A stretch of 64,000 bases of DNA from Flavobacteriaceae bacterium (GTDB taxonomy: Bacteria; Bacteroidota; Bacteroidia; Flavobacteriales; Flavobacteriaceae): assembly GCA_027490305.1 (NCBI GenBank), contig JAIXYI010000071.1, positions 28,679-92,678 of the forward strand, read 5' to 3'. The translations under genes were made by a program, and so were the position numbers. Positions within the stretch are counted from its first letter, which is position 1. Every line of letters starts with the position of its first letter. Below the pieces are notes generated by a model. The model was given only the letters and a program-made list of their open reading frames with translations. It was not told the DNA's origin and made no database searches. Below, one piece after another: positions 1-9,256 of this stretch.

Positions 1-2775
1 GGCGCCGCTCAAATGATAGTGGTCTTTGCCTTTCACGTCTTGTAAAAGCAGGTCGTAGGTCACTTTATTCCGGTTGGCAAGGCCCTGAAGGCGGGCGTAC
101 GGCAGTTGTAAGGACGCATTGCGGATGTCGTCTACCACGACCAGGTAGGAAAGTCCGTCTGCCGTTGTATCGACTGTTGCCTCAATACCCGACAGGTTGG
201 TGGTGCCGTAGACCAGTTTTGGCATCTTTAACGCCAGGGCGATCCGGTCGCCATCCGACAGGTAGCTCGCGCGAAGCGAGGCCGGTTCGAGGCTTTTGAG
301 TTCGGGCAGGAGTTTGAATAATAGGGGATCGTTCTTAAGCATCACTTCCAGTTCGACCGATTGGGGCGCACTGGCCGTATTCGCGGGCGCTTCCATAGGA
401 TAGTAGCGCGCTAACGAGCGTCGGATGGCGTTTGGAAGTTGGGTGAGGGAATAGGAACCGGTCATTTTCGCCGACAGGAACTGCGATTGCAGGGTAATCG
501 AATCGCGTTCGGCAGTCGAGACGGCGGTGAGTTGGATGGAGTCGATTGGGAATTGTTCCGATGCATTCGCCACCACCAAATGGTGCACCGTCAGCCGTCC
601 GTTGGGCGCGTCAAGGTCAGCGACGGGGAAATCGGCGTCAACGGAGCCTCGCAGTTTGAGTGGACCCGCGTGTAGGTGGAGTTTCTCGAGATCGGCCATG
701 TCTACCTGCATCCGCATCTTTACGGCGGGCGCTTTCCCACCGAAATCGCCTTCGCCGGCCAGCAGGAAGGTGAGGTTGGGATCATCCATTTTCGCATCGA
801 CTGTCACGTTTCCGGCGTTGGCCTTGCCGTTGAGGTTGAGGTTGCGATAGGTATAGCCGTTATAACGGGCACTCGTCACGTTTCCCTCTAAGATGCCCAC
901 TGCCTGTTTGGGGTCGAATGAGGTGCCTTTGGCCGCAAACGCCAGGCTCACCGTACCGATGGAATCGTTGCGGAGCAAGCGTCCGACATCGAAATTCGTC
1001 AGTTTGACGGTGGCGTCGTATCGTTCCCGCTTGGGTATCCGTCGGTCGAGAAAGGCCGTAACATCCGCCGCTCCCGACGAACTGCGCAGCGCCAGTTTCG
1101 TACGGAATTGGTCAATCGTTCCCTTAAACGATCCGGAGGCGTTGAATCGCTCCGGCAACCGGATGTTGGACGGCAGTGTGTTGGGCGGCAACAATTGCAA
1201 GGCATCGTCTTCCCCTGAACGGAATTCGTATAATTTGAGATCGAACGCCAATCGTTTCGGGTCGGGAATACCGCGAATCCGGCCACTTGCCCGAACGCGG
1301 GTTTGTCCGAGGCCCGACAGTTCCAACGTAGGGATACGCAAATCGCCCAACGGACCGGCTATTTTCGTATTCAGGTGCAACACGCCGGTGGGATAGGTGG
1401 AAAACGGACGTTGCCCGCGCAGTTGGGCTGCGAACAGCACTACATCCGAAAGCGCCACCTCGCTGGAGCGGATGTCAGCATCGACCGATAACTGCCCAGG
1501 ACGTTCTTTCAACGCCCCCAGCGACGGCCAGGAAGCGGCGAGATGCTGCCGGATGGTGGAACGCTTCGTTTGCAGCAACAGATGCGACAGCACAACGCCG
1601 GTATTGGTGTAGGCCACATCGGTGTGGAAGTCACGTATATCCAACCCCGACTTTTCCCGGGCCTGCAGTGTTTGGATCCGGGCGGCGATGGCACTACTCG
1701 AGTAGGTGAGGTTACGGGCGCCGAGGTTAAAGTTCCAAAAATGGAGGTGGGCGTAATCCATGCCTTTGGAAACAGGCGCGGCGTTATCATCGTCGTAACG
1801 GAAGGCGATGGTCGAGAGGTCCGCCTCTTTTAGGGTGATCTTCCATTGGTTATCTGCGGTTGACTCGTCTGCAATCGTCGCCGTGGCAACCGATTTTTTC
1901 TTTCGTACGAAGGCATCCACTTTTGCCAACTCCAACCGCTCTAGGTCAATGGTTTGGCGGTCAAGATCAAACTCGTTCACCTTTACCGACAGGGTTTTCC
2001 ATTTGGCGGCCAGCGCTATCTTGCCCGGTTCGCTGTCGTAGGCAAGGTCGATGGCGGAAAGTTGGATGCGATCCAATACCAGCGTAAAAGGAGAAGAGGC
2101 GGCCGTTTTTTTGGATAGGGCTTTGACTGCTACTGTCGCTGGCGAAGTCCGTTGGTGGAAGCGCAGGGCGAGTCCGTCTGCTTTGATATCAGGTACAGCG
2201 AACGTACCTTTTTCCAAATTGAATTCGGTCACATTGACGTCCAACGCGCGGATGTTCGCCGTAAGGTCGTTACCTGACTGTTGGTCGTCCCATCGCAATC
2301 GGGTGCGTTTGATCCGGATGCGGCCCAGATCGATTTGGGTGGGTTCCGATGCTTTTTTGGGTTTCGGCGACGCGAACGCCTCCACGATGTAGTCGAAGTT
2401 GAAGCGACCGTTGGCGTCCCGATGGATGTTGGCCGTTACATCCTCCAAATCGACGGATTGGATGTTGATGTCGCTGCGGATGAGTCCGAACAGGCCGATA
2501 TCGACTTTTATTTTCCCGCCATACAAGAGGGTATCCCGTTGCTGGTCTTCGAGGTAAACACCTTCGACGATGACCTTTTTGGGCAGGCCGATTTCGATGC
2601 GGTCGATGCGGACCTTCGTATGGATTTTCCCTTCGAGATAGGTTACCGCTTTGTCTTTGAGGATGTTTTGGATATACGGTACCTGCACCAAAATCACCAA
2701 CAAAAGGAACAATGCGATGATGGAGCCCAATATCCAGGCACTGATTCGCAGTGTTTTCCGAAGTTTTCGTTTCAA
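1..2775 (-). CDS. tamB: TamB-like translocation/assembly protein, C-terminus beyond window
   Basis: This is a large envelope-biogenesis protein of the TamB (DUF490)/AsmA-like group, thought to form a periplasm-spanning lipid or protein conduit with outer-membrane TamA. The minus-strand frame is open without a stop from 2775 to the left edge (925 codons seen); the C-terminal DUF490 domain would lie outside. The first residues are basic (KRKLRKTLR), followed by one membrane anchor (ILGSIIALFLLLVILVQVPY) and the family-typical KDKAVTYLEGKIHTKVRID. An in-frame TAA at 2788-2790 leaves TTG at 2775 as the first plausible start, with no clear ribosome-binding site. The identity rests on the N-terminal pattern and repeated beta-rich segments. 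Confidence 0.85.
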   Translation of the reverse strand, partial: MKRKLRKTLRISAWILGSIIALFLLLVILVQVPYIQNILKDKAVTYLEGKIHTKVRIDRIEIGLPKKVIVEGVYLEDQQRDTLLYGGKIKVDIGLFGLIRSDINIQSVDLEDVTANIHRDANGRFNFDYIVEAFASPKPKKASEPTQIDLGRIRIKRTRLRWDDQQSGNDLTANIRALDVNVTEFNLEKGTFAVPDIKADGLALRFHQRTSPATVAVKALSKKTAASSPFTLVLDRIQLSAIDLAYDSEPGKIALAAKWKTLSVKVNEFDLDRQTIDLERLELAKVDAFVRKKKSVATATIADESTADNQWKITLKEADLSTIAFRYDDDNAAPVSKGMDYAHLHFWNFNLGARNLTYSSSAIAARIQTLQAREKSGLDIRDFHTDVAYTNTGVVLSHLLLQTKRSTIRQHLAASWPSLGALKERPGQLSVDADIRSSEVALSDVVLFAAQLRGQRPFSTYPTGVLHLNTKIAGPLGDLRIPTLELSGLGQTRVRASGRIRGIPDPKRLAFDLKLYEFRSGEDDALQLLPPNTLPSNIRLPERFNASGSFKGTIDQFRTKLALRSSSGAADVTAFLDRRIPKRERYDATVKLTNFDVGRLLRNDSIGTVSLAFAAKGTSFDPKQAVGILEGNVTSARYNGYTYRNLNLNGKANAGNVTVDAKMDDPNLTFLLAGEGDFGGKAPAVKMRMQVDMADLEKLHLHAGPLKLRGSVDADFPVADLDAPNGRLTVHHLVVANASEQFPIDSIQLTAVSTAERDSITLQSQFLSAKMTGSYSLTQLPNAIRRSLARYYPMEAPANTASAPQSVELEVMLKNDPLLFKLLPELKSLEPASLRASYLSDGDRIALALKMPKLVYGTTNLSGIEATVDTTADGLSYLVVVDDIRNASLQLPYARLQGLANRNKVTYDLLLQDVKGKDHYHLSGA

Positions 2776-2880
2776 GGCAAGGGCAGGTTAGGCGGGCGAA
2801 CGCATGAGGTGTAAGGTACAAAGATGCTGCGACGTAGGGGATACGGCGTTATACTTTATGCAGAGGGTTTTACAAAAAGA

Positions 2881-2909
2881 AAACGCGGACACCCGAGGCA
2901 TCCGCGTTT
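2881..2909 (-). terminator. Rho-independent terminator after yceI
   Basis: A 9-bp perfect stem (AAACGCGGA at 2881-2889 with TCCGCGTTT at 2901-2909) lies 23 bp after the yceI stop on the minus strand. It is followed in that direction by a T-rich run (TTTTCTTTTT), as expected of an intrinsic terminator. Confidence 0.75.
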
Positions 2910-2931
2910 TTCATAGGGCAAAAAAGCCGGT

Positions 2932-3462
2932 TTATTGTTTCACGAACTGTAGTTCGATGTGGAGTTTCACTTCTTCTCCTACCAACACACCGCCTGCTTC
3001 GAGGGCTGCGTTCCAGTTGAGGCCGAAGTCTTTACGGTTCAGTTTGCCTGTTGCGCTGAGTCCGGCTTTGGTGTTTCCCCACGGATCCTGCGCCAATCCG
3101 CCGAATTCGACGTCAAGCGAGATAGACTTCGTCACGCCGTGCAGCGACAGATCGCCGGTCAACGTGTAGTCGTCGCCACTTTTTTGTTTGAACGCCGTCG
3201 ATTTGAACGTCAGTTGCGGGAATTGCTCGGCATCGAAGAAGTCGCCGCCCCTGAGGTGGTTGTCGCGGTCTGCATTGCCGGTATTGATCGACGTGGTTTC
3301 GGCCTGGAAGTCGAAGCGGGCGTTTTCAAAGTTATCGCTGTCGCTTTCCGCCGTTGCCTGGAAGGTGTCGAACTTTCCGGATACGTTGGTGAACATCATG
3401 TGTTTTACCTTGAAGGTAATTTCGGAGTGGGACGGGTCAAGAACCCATTTTGTAGTTGCCAT
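2932..3462 (-). CDS. yceI: YceI family polyisoprenoid-binding-like protein
   Basis: This 176-residue protein is a lipocalin-like beta barrel of the YceI family, whose members bind polyisoprenoid or similar lipids. The start MATTKWVLDPSHSEITFKVK is the family hallmark (W-x-DPxHS), and DLSLHGVTKSISLDVEF is the conserved central strand. There is no signal peptide, so unlike E. coli YceI this copy is predicted cytoplasmic, as is common in Bacteroidota. It lies 28 bp downstream of the pirin gene on the same strand, so the two probably form a short operon ended by the terminator at 2881-2909. Its physiological substrate cannot be told from the sequence. Confidence 0.9.
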   Translation of the reverse strand: MATTKWVLDPSHSEITFKVKHMMFTNVSGKFDTFQATAESDSDNFENARFDFQAETTSINTGNADRDNHLRGGDFFDAEQFPQLTFKSTAFKQKSGDDYTLTGDLSLHGVTKSISLDVEFGGLAQDPWGNTKAGLSATGKLNRKDFGLNWNAALEAGGVLVGEEVKLHIELQFVKQ

Positions 3463-3490
3463 ATTGGTGATTTTTAAAAGTTTATTTTAG

Positions 3491-4210
3491 TTAGAATTTC
3501 ATTGGTACGTCCATCAAAAGAATCTCGCTGTCAGGCGATAAGGCGGTCAGGTCGAACGAATCGGTGTCGGTGATGCCGAGTCCGTCACGTTCGTTCAGTT
3601 CTACGCCGGCGACTGTAAAGCTACCTTTTATCACAAAGGCATACACGCCATTTCCTTCTTTTTTGATGGAGTAGGAGGTGCCTGCGTTTGCATCGAAGGT
3701 GCCGAGGTGGAACCAGGCATCCTGGTGGATCCAGACACCCGCGTCATCAGGGTTGGGCGACACGACCTGCTGGAGGGCGTTCTTTTGTTGTTTGTCGGAA
3801 ATCACCAACTCGTCATAACGAGGTTCGACGTTGCGTTTGTTCGGGAACACCCAAATCTGCAACAGATTGGTGTGCTGATCGGCATTCGGGTTGAACTCAC
3901 TGTGTTGTACGCCCGATCCGGCGCTCATTACCTGCACCATGCCGCGGCGGATGATGGCGGTATTGCCAAGGTTGTCTTTGTGTTGGAGATCGCCTTCAAG
4001 TGGAATGGTGATGATTTCCATGTTGTCGTGTGGGTGTGTGCCGAAGCCCATACCACCCGCAACGCGGTCGTCATTCAAAACGCGAAGGGCACCGAAGTGC
4101 ATCCGGTTAGGATCGTGGTAGCTTGCAAAGCTGAAGGTGTGACGGGCGTCAAGCCAACCGTGATTGGCGTGTCCGCGGGATGCTGCTGTATGTAAAACCG
4201 TTGTGGCCAT
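3491..4210 (-). CDS. Pirin family protein
   Basis: This 239-residue bicupin protein belongs to the pirin family (metal-binding, some members with quercetin 2,3-dioxygenase activity). The N-terminal cupin carries HTFSFASYHDPNRMHFGALRVLNDD and the metal-binding GFGTHPHDNMEIITIPLEG, with the further pattern GVQHSEFN where the third His is expected. The second cupin (about residues 150-239) is less conserved, as usual. It is transcribed just ahead of yceI. The pairing of pirin with YceI suggests a redox or stress role, but that is inference. Confidence 0.9.
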   Translation of the reverse strand: MATTVLHTAASRGHANHGWLDARHTFSFASYHDPNRMHFGALRVLNDDRVAGGMGFGTHPHDNMEIITIPLEGDLQHKDNLGNTAIIRRGMVQVMSAGSGVQHSEFNPNADQHTNLLQIWVFPNKRNVEPRYDELVISDKQQKNALQQVVSPNPDDAGVWIHQDAWFHLGTFDANAGTSYSIKKEGNGVYAFVIKGSFTVAGVELNERDGLGITDTDSFDLTALSPDSEILLMDVPMKF

Positions 4211-4570
4211 GATTGAAATAGTTTTTAATTATGGTACAAAGTTAGTACGGTGATGCTTGCAAAAGCATTGAACTGGATTAAGAAATTGGATGACGTCGCG
4301 TAGTCGTTAAAGTAAAGTATAACGCCATCAGTTCTTACGAAAATGACAGTAAAATAATACGTTAATGCTTTGATTAATGCTGTTTTGACCTATATTAGTG
4401 GCTTAGGAGACATATTTGCGGACGGCTACCACTGTATCGGCGATGTGTCACCTTGGCTCCAATTAATTGATACAGTAGGGTAGAGGCGATTACTATAGTT
4501 TTCGTATAAGATGTGGAATGTCAAACACCGCAAAATCAAAAGTATTAATACGGCTGATCAAAAGATAAAG
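4211..4570. other. Intergenic region, divergent promoters expected
   Basis: This gap separates the divergent pirin and leucine-rich-repeat genes, so both promoters should lie here. I see no convincing TAnnTTTG box, RNA gene or repeat. Confidence 0.4.
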
Positions 4571-7177
4571 ATGAAGAAACTCTACCCATTTTTATTGTTG
4601 ACGTTTGGTTTAGCCCAGGCGCAAATCGTGAACATTCCAGATCCGGCGTTTAAGGCGAAGTTGTTATCGGCGAGTGCGACCAATAATATTGCAACAAATG
4701 ATGCCCTGAATCCGATTTCGCTTGTGATTGACGTGAACAGTAATGGCGAGATTGAGCTGTCGGAAGCATTGGCGGTTAATGGAACACTTGACGTATCAAA
4801 CGCAGGAATTGTTGATCTTACAGGCATTGAAGCATTTAAGAACATAAGGATGCTTTCGTGCCATCATAACCAATTGACCAGTCTTGACCTAACGGGCCAA
4901 CTGAAATTGGCGCATGTAGACTGTTCGTATAACCAACTCAACAGCCTTGTTTTTGCTGAGATGTATGACAACGGGGACGACTGGAGTTATTATGATTATT
5001 ATGGCAATGTGGATTTTCCCGGTTTCGGGCTCATCGATTGTAGCCACAATAGCCTTAGCGCCCTTGATTTAAATGAACTCCTATCAGTTTGGAAGTTAAA
5101 TTGTTCCTATAATACTTTTTCTGAGCTCGATTTTTCGGGTCTCGTAAGCATTGTGAATCTTGATTGCTCACATAATAGTCTGCAACAGTTGTCGTTAGGT
5201 AATTGTCAGATAAGTTCGGAATTCTTGAGTTTTGAGGATATCCCACATCTTAATTGTAGTTTTAATGCTCTTTTGGCACTGGATTTATCCGGACAGGAAC
5301 CCTATTCTTCGATCGGCTATCCTGATCCGGTTTACATCGATTGTAGTTATAATCAGTTGGTTTCATTGACTTTGCCGATAGAGGAAACGCTCTTTTTGGA
5401 AGAATTGAATGCCAGCCACAATGCACTCACGACGTTTAACTTCTCGACACCAGTCAATGTTTCCGACTTAAGCTACAATTCGCTTACGTCGCTGGTGACT
5501 AATTTGTGTTCCAGCCTTGATGTATCCCATAATGAATTGACGCAACTGACAATACCGAAGTATGTAGATTTCCTGTATTGTTCGCATAATCACTTAACCA
5601 GCCTGGAACTCAACCCAGAGTTTTCGATGAGTGAACTTGATTGCAGCGATAATAATCTGACGTATCTGTGCCTGAAAGGAAGTCCATACCTAAATACTAA
5701 TGTTACCTTTTCCACTGAAGAATGGTTAGGCGGTAATCCGGGTCTGTCGTATGTGTGCGTGGAGCCGGATGTCGTTTCGACAATGCAGGAAATTGTCACT
5801 GCACTGGGTTACTCCGCTGAGGTCAATTCACTTTGCGTACCGGCTTCCGGATTTCACGTGACCGGTACTAATCGCGTCGATGTCGATATAGATGGTTGTT
5901 CGGATGTCGACCCACTTGTGCCGTTCATCCCGTTCAAAGTGGACACCGATTCTTATTTTAACTTCGTCACAGATGCGACCGGTACGTTTGACAAAGTACT
6001 GCCCGAGGGTACACATATCATACAGCCGGTAGTAAACAATTCGTACTTTGCGATTTCGCCGGCTTCCGCAACCGTCACATTGCCCTCGAATCCAGATATC
6101 GTACAGGATTTCTGCATCGTCCCAATTGGTGTACATCCTGATCTGCGCGTGTGCATGTCGCAGACCAATGCGGCCGTCCCGGGCTTTCAGGGGAACTATT
6201 TCGTACGCTTGGAAAACAGGGGAACGGAAACGGTAGGGACCATACTCAACGTCACGTTTGACGATACGGTTATGGATTTCGTGAGTGCCGATGTCGCGCC
6301 CGATATGGTTTCGGAAGGATCGCTTAGCTGGACCATTGCCGCCATAGGGGTCCTCCAGTCAAAGGCCATCCATTTGCAGATGTCTTTTAACAGCCCCGTT
6401 GACACGCCTCCGCTGAATCTTGGAGATGTATTGACCTTTAACGTATCCGCTCCGCTGCAAGTCGATGAGATACCTAACAACAACAGCTTCACGCTGAACC
6501 AAACCGTCGTCAACGCCTTCGACCCCAATGACAAAACCTGTTTGGAAGGAAATACCATCGGGCCGGAAATGGCGGGGCAGTTTTTGCATTACCTCATCCG
6601 CTTCGAAAATACCGGAAACTATCCGGCGCAGATCGTGACGGTGGAGGATATGATCGATATCACAAAATTCGATATTTCGTCCCTCGAACCGATTGACGGC
6701 AGTCATTCATTTGTGACGAGAATCACCGGCAACAAAGTCGAATTCATCTTCAATAACATTATGCTGCCATTCGACGACGCGAACAATGACGGGTGGGTAC
6801 TGTTTCGGATCAAAACCAAATCAACGTTGGTAGTGGGTGACAGCGTGAGCAATACGGCGGGTATTTATTTCAATTACAACCCACCGGTGATTACGAATAC
6901 CGCTACTACCACATTCGCGACGATGGGACTTTCGTATTCCACAACCGTGGATATCAGTATCTGGCCCAATCCGGCACGGGACGTTCTTCATTTTGATACG
7001 ACATTATCTTCCGGTGTGAAATCGGTTACCATTTCGGATGCGGCTGGTCGCGATGTCATGAAAGTAGTTAGGAACCAGCTCAGGGATCTCAACGTTTCGG
7101 GTCTTTCTTCGGGAGTGTATATCGCGAAAATAGAATCTGGTAATCATACAGCGGCGATTCGGTTCGTGAAGGAATAA
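4571..7177 (+). CDS. Secreted leucine-rich-repeat protein with T9SS type A sorting domain
   Basis: This is a surface or secreted protein of about 868 residues from the ATG at 4571. An upstream in-frame ATG at 4511 would bury the signal peptide. The signal peptide is MKKLYPFLLLTFGLAQAQ. The N-terminal half holds many repeats of 20-22 residues of the form LDCSxNxLxxLxL, a leucine-rich-repeat type in which Cys sits at a conserved inner position. After about residue 430 come beta-sandwich segments and a DUF7619-like module ending GIYFNYNPPVITNTATTTF. The last 75 residues start with ISIWPNPARDVL and end in SGVYIAKI and FVKE, the type IX secretion type A signal. A role in adhesion is plausible but unproven. 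Confidence 0.85.
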   Translation: MKKLYPFLLLTFGLAQAQIVNIPDPAFKAKLLSASATNNIATNDALNPISLVIDVNSNGEIELSEALAVNGTLDVSNAGIVDLTGIEAFKNIRMLSCHHNQLTSLDLTGQLKLAHVDCSYNQLNSLVFAEMYDNGDDWSYYDYYGNVDFPGFGLIDCSHNSLSALDLNELLSVWKLNCSYNTFSELDFSGLVSIVNLDCSHNSLQQLSLGNCQISSEFLSFEDIPHLNCSFNALLALDLSGQEPYSSIGYPDPVYIDCSYNQLVSLTLPIEETLFLEELNASHNALTTFNFSTPVNVSDLSYNSLTSLVTNLCSSLDVSHNELTQLTIPKYVDFLYCSHNHLTSLELNPEFSMSELDCSDNNLTYLCLKGSPYLNTNVTFSTEEWLGGNPGLSYVCVEPDVVSTMQEIVTALGYSAEVNSLCVPASGFHVTGTNRVDVDIDGCSDVDPLVPFIPFKVDTDSYFNFVTDATGTFDKVLPEGTHIIQPVVNNSYFAISPASATVTLPSNPDIVQDFCIVPIGVHPDLRVCMSQTNAAVPGFQGNYFVRLENRGTETVGTILNVTFDDTVMDFVSADVAPDMVSEGSLSWTIAAIGVLQSKAIHLQMSFNSPVDTPPLNLGDVLTFNVSAPLQVDEIPNNNSFTLNQTVVNAFDPNDKTCLEGNTIGPEMAGQFLHYLIRFENTGNYPAQIVTVEDMIDITKFDISSLEPIDGSHSFVTRITGNKVEFIFNNIMLPFDDANNDGWVLFRIKTKSTLVVGDSVSNTAGIYFNYNPPVITNTATTTFATMGLSYSTTVDISIWPNPARDVLHFDTTLSSGVKSVTISDAAGRDVMKVVRNQLRDLNVSGLSSGVYIAKIESGNHTAAIRFVKE

Positions 7178-7526
7178 CGCCTCTTATTGATCCCGGGTTC
7201 TATTTCCGGCGCCGATAGGGGCGTAACGAACTTTCGGCCGAACGGAGTCTTTGCGTCACGAGCCGATGGTTTTTTCTGAGCGGTCATATCCCCTTTATTT
7301 TCTACTGGTATTTAGTAAATTATTGATACGCATAGAATCTAAAAGAGCTGAGAAGTCGACTTGAAAATAGTCTGTAATAAACATCTCAAACAGGCAGTCG
7401 CCGTTGCAAAATCAGGCATCGAATAAAACGGTGAACAGTAGCCACCAATTATAATTTTGGTGTTTATTACCACAGTTCTTTGTTAGTGGTGTCAAGCTTC
7501 TGTGCTCTTTTCACGTTTTAACTTCA
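7178..7526. other. Intergenic, no gene seen
   Basis: This gap lies between the 3' ends of the convergent repeat-protein and hipT-like genes. Composition drops from GC-richer to AT-rich around 7300, marking the left edge of the accessory region. I see no clear terminator, repeat or RNA. Confidence 0.4.
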
Positions 7527-8531
7527 TCATGCTATTAAATGATTTCTCTTTGTGTTGTACATAAGTAAATACCCTCTTTTGTTGGCCTCAGTTAAAAATG
7601 AACGACTGATTAGTGTTTCCACAAAAAATTGCTTTTCTAAAAACGGACTTAATAGTTTCTCAACTCGGTTTTCTGCAACTCCGATTCTTGAGGCAAATTC
7701 AATGAAATCGCTTTTAGAAGGATGTCCGCTTTTTTTGTATTGCTCACTTCTGTAATCGTCTGAAAACAGTCCTTTATCCAATGCAAAATCGGTATCGTCG
7801 ACATGCAGCTTTGTATTTACTAAATCATACGCAGGACTTAGCAGATAATCTCCGCTGGGCGATTCAAGCAACGAAAAGTTCTTTAAATGAGCATCTCCGT
7901 TTGAAAACAGAAAATTAAAAACAACTAAAGAAAAATACTTTTCAATTTCTATGCGCCATGCCGGAACAAATTTTTGTATTAACTGTCCTGCCTCTTCATA
8001 GCTATACCCATATTTGAAATTTGCACCAGCGTTGTCTTTTGTTTTTCCGGCCAGCGTCGCAAAATCTTCTTTTCCCCATTTATTTCCGTTTTCTTTCACG
8101 TCAAATCGTTTGGTGATATACGCAGGTGAACCATTCCTAAAAAAAATCACAGCGTTTTCTGCCGTATTCAATCCATACACTTGTTTGGCTATTTGCATAG
8201 TCAGGTGTTCGTTGGCCGGAACCTGGTCAACTTTTTTCAGGTCTCGTGGTATTGGCTTTAGTATATAGGTTCCTTGTTCTCCTTCTTTTGTTAATCGCAA
8301 TACATTTTTCTCCAAAAGAAAACTCAATTTTTCCTGGACCCCGGATATGGATATACGCTTTCGATTTTCAATGAATAGTTCTGCAACTTCTTCGCTTTGT
8401 TGAGGCTGTTCATAAGGCAAAACATGGTTTACCTTTTTACCGCTAAACAAACTCCGCAGACAGCTTGGGCTGTAAGTAGAAAAACCTTCAGCTAATGTTC
8501 CCGGACAGTATTTTAGTTCATCTAGTTTCAT
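7527..8531 (-). CDS. hipT: HipA/HipT-type serine/threonine kinase toxin
   Basis: This 334-residue kinase core of the HipA family lacks the N-subdomain 1 found in full-length HipA, the arrangement of HipT. A Gly-rich loop SISGVQEKLSF is at residues 61-71, a probable ATP lysine at K92 (YILKPIP), the catalytic loop NGDAHLKNFS at 211-220 (D213, N218), and the metal-binding SPAYDLVNT at 232-240 (D236). Ser61-Ile62-Ser63 matches the SIS autophosphorylation motif known from HipT. HipA-family toxins phosphorylate aminoacyl-tRNA synthetases and block translation; the target here is unknown. The start overlaps the stop of the upstream antitoxin-like gene by 4 bp. All catalytic residues are present, so it is probably active. 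Confidence 0.88.
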   Translation of the reverse strand: MKLDELKYCPGTLAEGFSTYSPSCLRSLFSGKKVNHVLPYEQPQQSEEVAELFIENRKRISISGVQEKLSFLLEKNVLRLTKEGEQGTYILKPIPRDLKKVDQVPANEHLTMQIAKQVYGLNTAENAVIFFRNGSPAYITKRFDVKENGNKWGKEDFATLAGKTKDNAGANFKYGYSYEEAGQLIQKFVPAWRIEIEKYFSLVVFNFLFSNGDAHLKNFSLLESPSGDYLLSPAYDLVNTKLHVDDTDFALDKGLFSDDYRSEQYKKSGHPSKSDFIEFASRIGVAENRVEKLLSPFLEKQFFVETLISRSFLTEANKRGYLLMYNTKRNHLIA

Positions 8532-8857
8532 CTTGCTACTATTGGTTTCACGGTGACTGCACCAATTGTATCATATTGTGCTGTTGCCGCCAGCAAACCG
8601 AAACTATCATCTTCGTCTATCCTCAATTGTGTGCTTTGCAGTTTTCTGTTCACTCCTTCACTCAGCATATTGAAGAAAAAGGGAAACAAAAAACTGCTTC
8701 TATATTCTTGCTGTGTTTTAGGTAATGTCAAACTTACTGGTGGCATATTGGAATCACTAAAATAATGGTCATCATATCTGAAACTATAAAGCTTACGATT
8801 TTCTTCTCTTAGCGTTCCTGCTAAAATTCCATTGCGATATATTTCCATGGCTCTCAT
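8528..8857 (-). CDS. hipS: HipA N-terminal-domain protein (HipS-like antitoxin)
   Basis: This protein of about 109 residues corresponds to the HipA N-subdomain 1, encoded as a separate polypeptide. It begins MRAMEIYRNGILAGTLRE and ends DDSFGLLAATAQYDTIGAVTV, the segment that precedes the kinase core in one-piece HipA. Met4 (8848) is an alternative start that fits the family better. In HipBST systems the equivalent protein HipS neutralises HipT. The gene sits 4 bp after hipB and overlaps hipT by 4 bp, so the three are translationally coupled. The antitoxin role is inferred by analogy. Confidence 0.82.
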   Translation of the reverse strand: MRAMEIYRNGILAGTLREENRKLYSFRYDDHYFSDSNMPPVSLTLPKTQQEYRSSFLFPFFFNMLSEGVNRKLQSTQLRIDEDDSFGLLAATAQYDTIGAVTVKPIVAR

Positions 8858-8861
8858 TTAC

Positions 8862-9071
8862 TCAATGTTTCTTTTTCACTTCGAGGGTTAGTTCCATTCC
8901 CAAAACTTCAGCCAATTTGTTCAACACATCTAATGAAGGATTGCCTTGTCCGCGTTCTAGTTTATACAGGGTGTTCGTACTGACATTTGCCAGTTCAGCG
9001 AGGTGAGGTTGGGTTATCCTCAATTCCTTTCGTCTTTTTTTTATGGTTTCACCAAGAGTCGTAACTAACAT
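8862..9071 (-). CDS. hipB: HipB-like XRE-family regulator
   Basis: This is a 69-residue helix-turn-helix protein of the Cro/C1 (XRE) type. The HTH is at about residues 16-56 (RITQPHLAELANVSTNTLYK, then LERGQGNPSLDVLNKLAEVL). It is the first gene of the hipB-hipS-hipT operon. Its start codon lies inside the first of three palindromic TGTGATTT operator-like sites (9063-9084), a strong sign of autorepression. No extra antitoxin domain follows the HTH. Confidence 0.88.
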   Translation of the reverse strand: MLVTTLGETIKKRRKELRITQPHLAELANVSTNTLYKLERGQGNPSLDVLNKLAEVLGMELTLEVKKKH

Positions 9072-9205
9072 TATAGTGTGATTTTCGAGTCAAAGTTAGG
9101 TTTTGTTTTTTAAAAACAAGTAAAATCACAATATAATGTGATTTGCAGTCAATGATCTATCATGATACGATTTAGGATCGGTAAAATCACAGTATAATGT
9201 GATTT
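9063..9205. promoter_or_regulatory. Three palindromic operators upstream of hipB
   Basis: The inverted repeat AAATCACA-N6-TGTGATTT occurs perfectly at 9123-9144 (spacer ATATAA) and 9184-9205 (spacer GTATAA). A degenerate copy at 9063-9084 has 6 of 8 matching left-half bases and covers the hipB start codon. Centres are spaced 60 and 61 bp. The spacers contain TATAA, so they may also hold promoter elements. The likely binder is HipB. Confidence 0.75.
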
Positions 9206-9256
9206 CGTGTTTATGAAAGGTATATAATAATGCACATAGGCTGTCTCAATAGCATG

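Noticed and set aside
439..2814. Numerous plus-strand frames over tamB
   Set aside because: They are shadows; the minus-strand frame is open for 925 codons with a recognisable TamB N-terminus.
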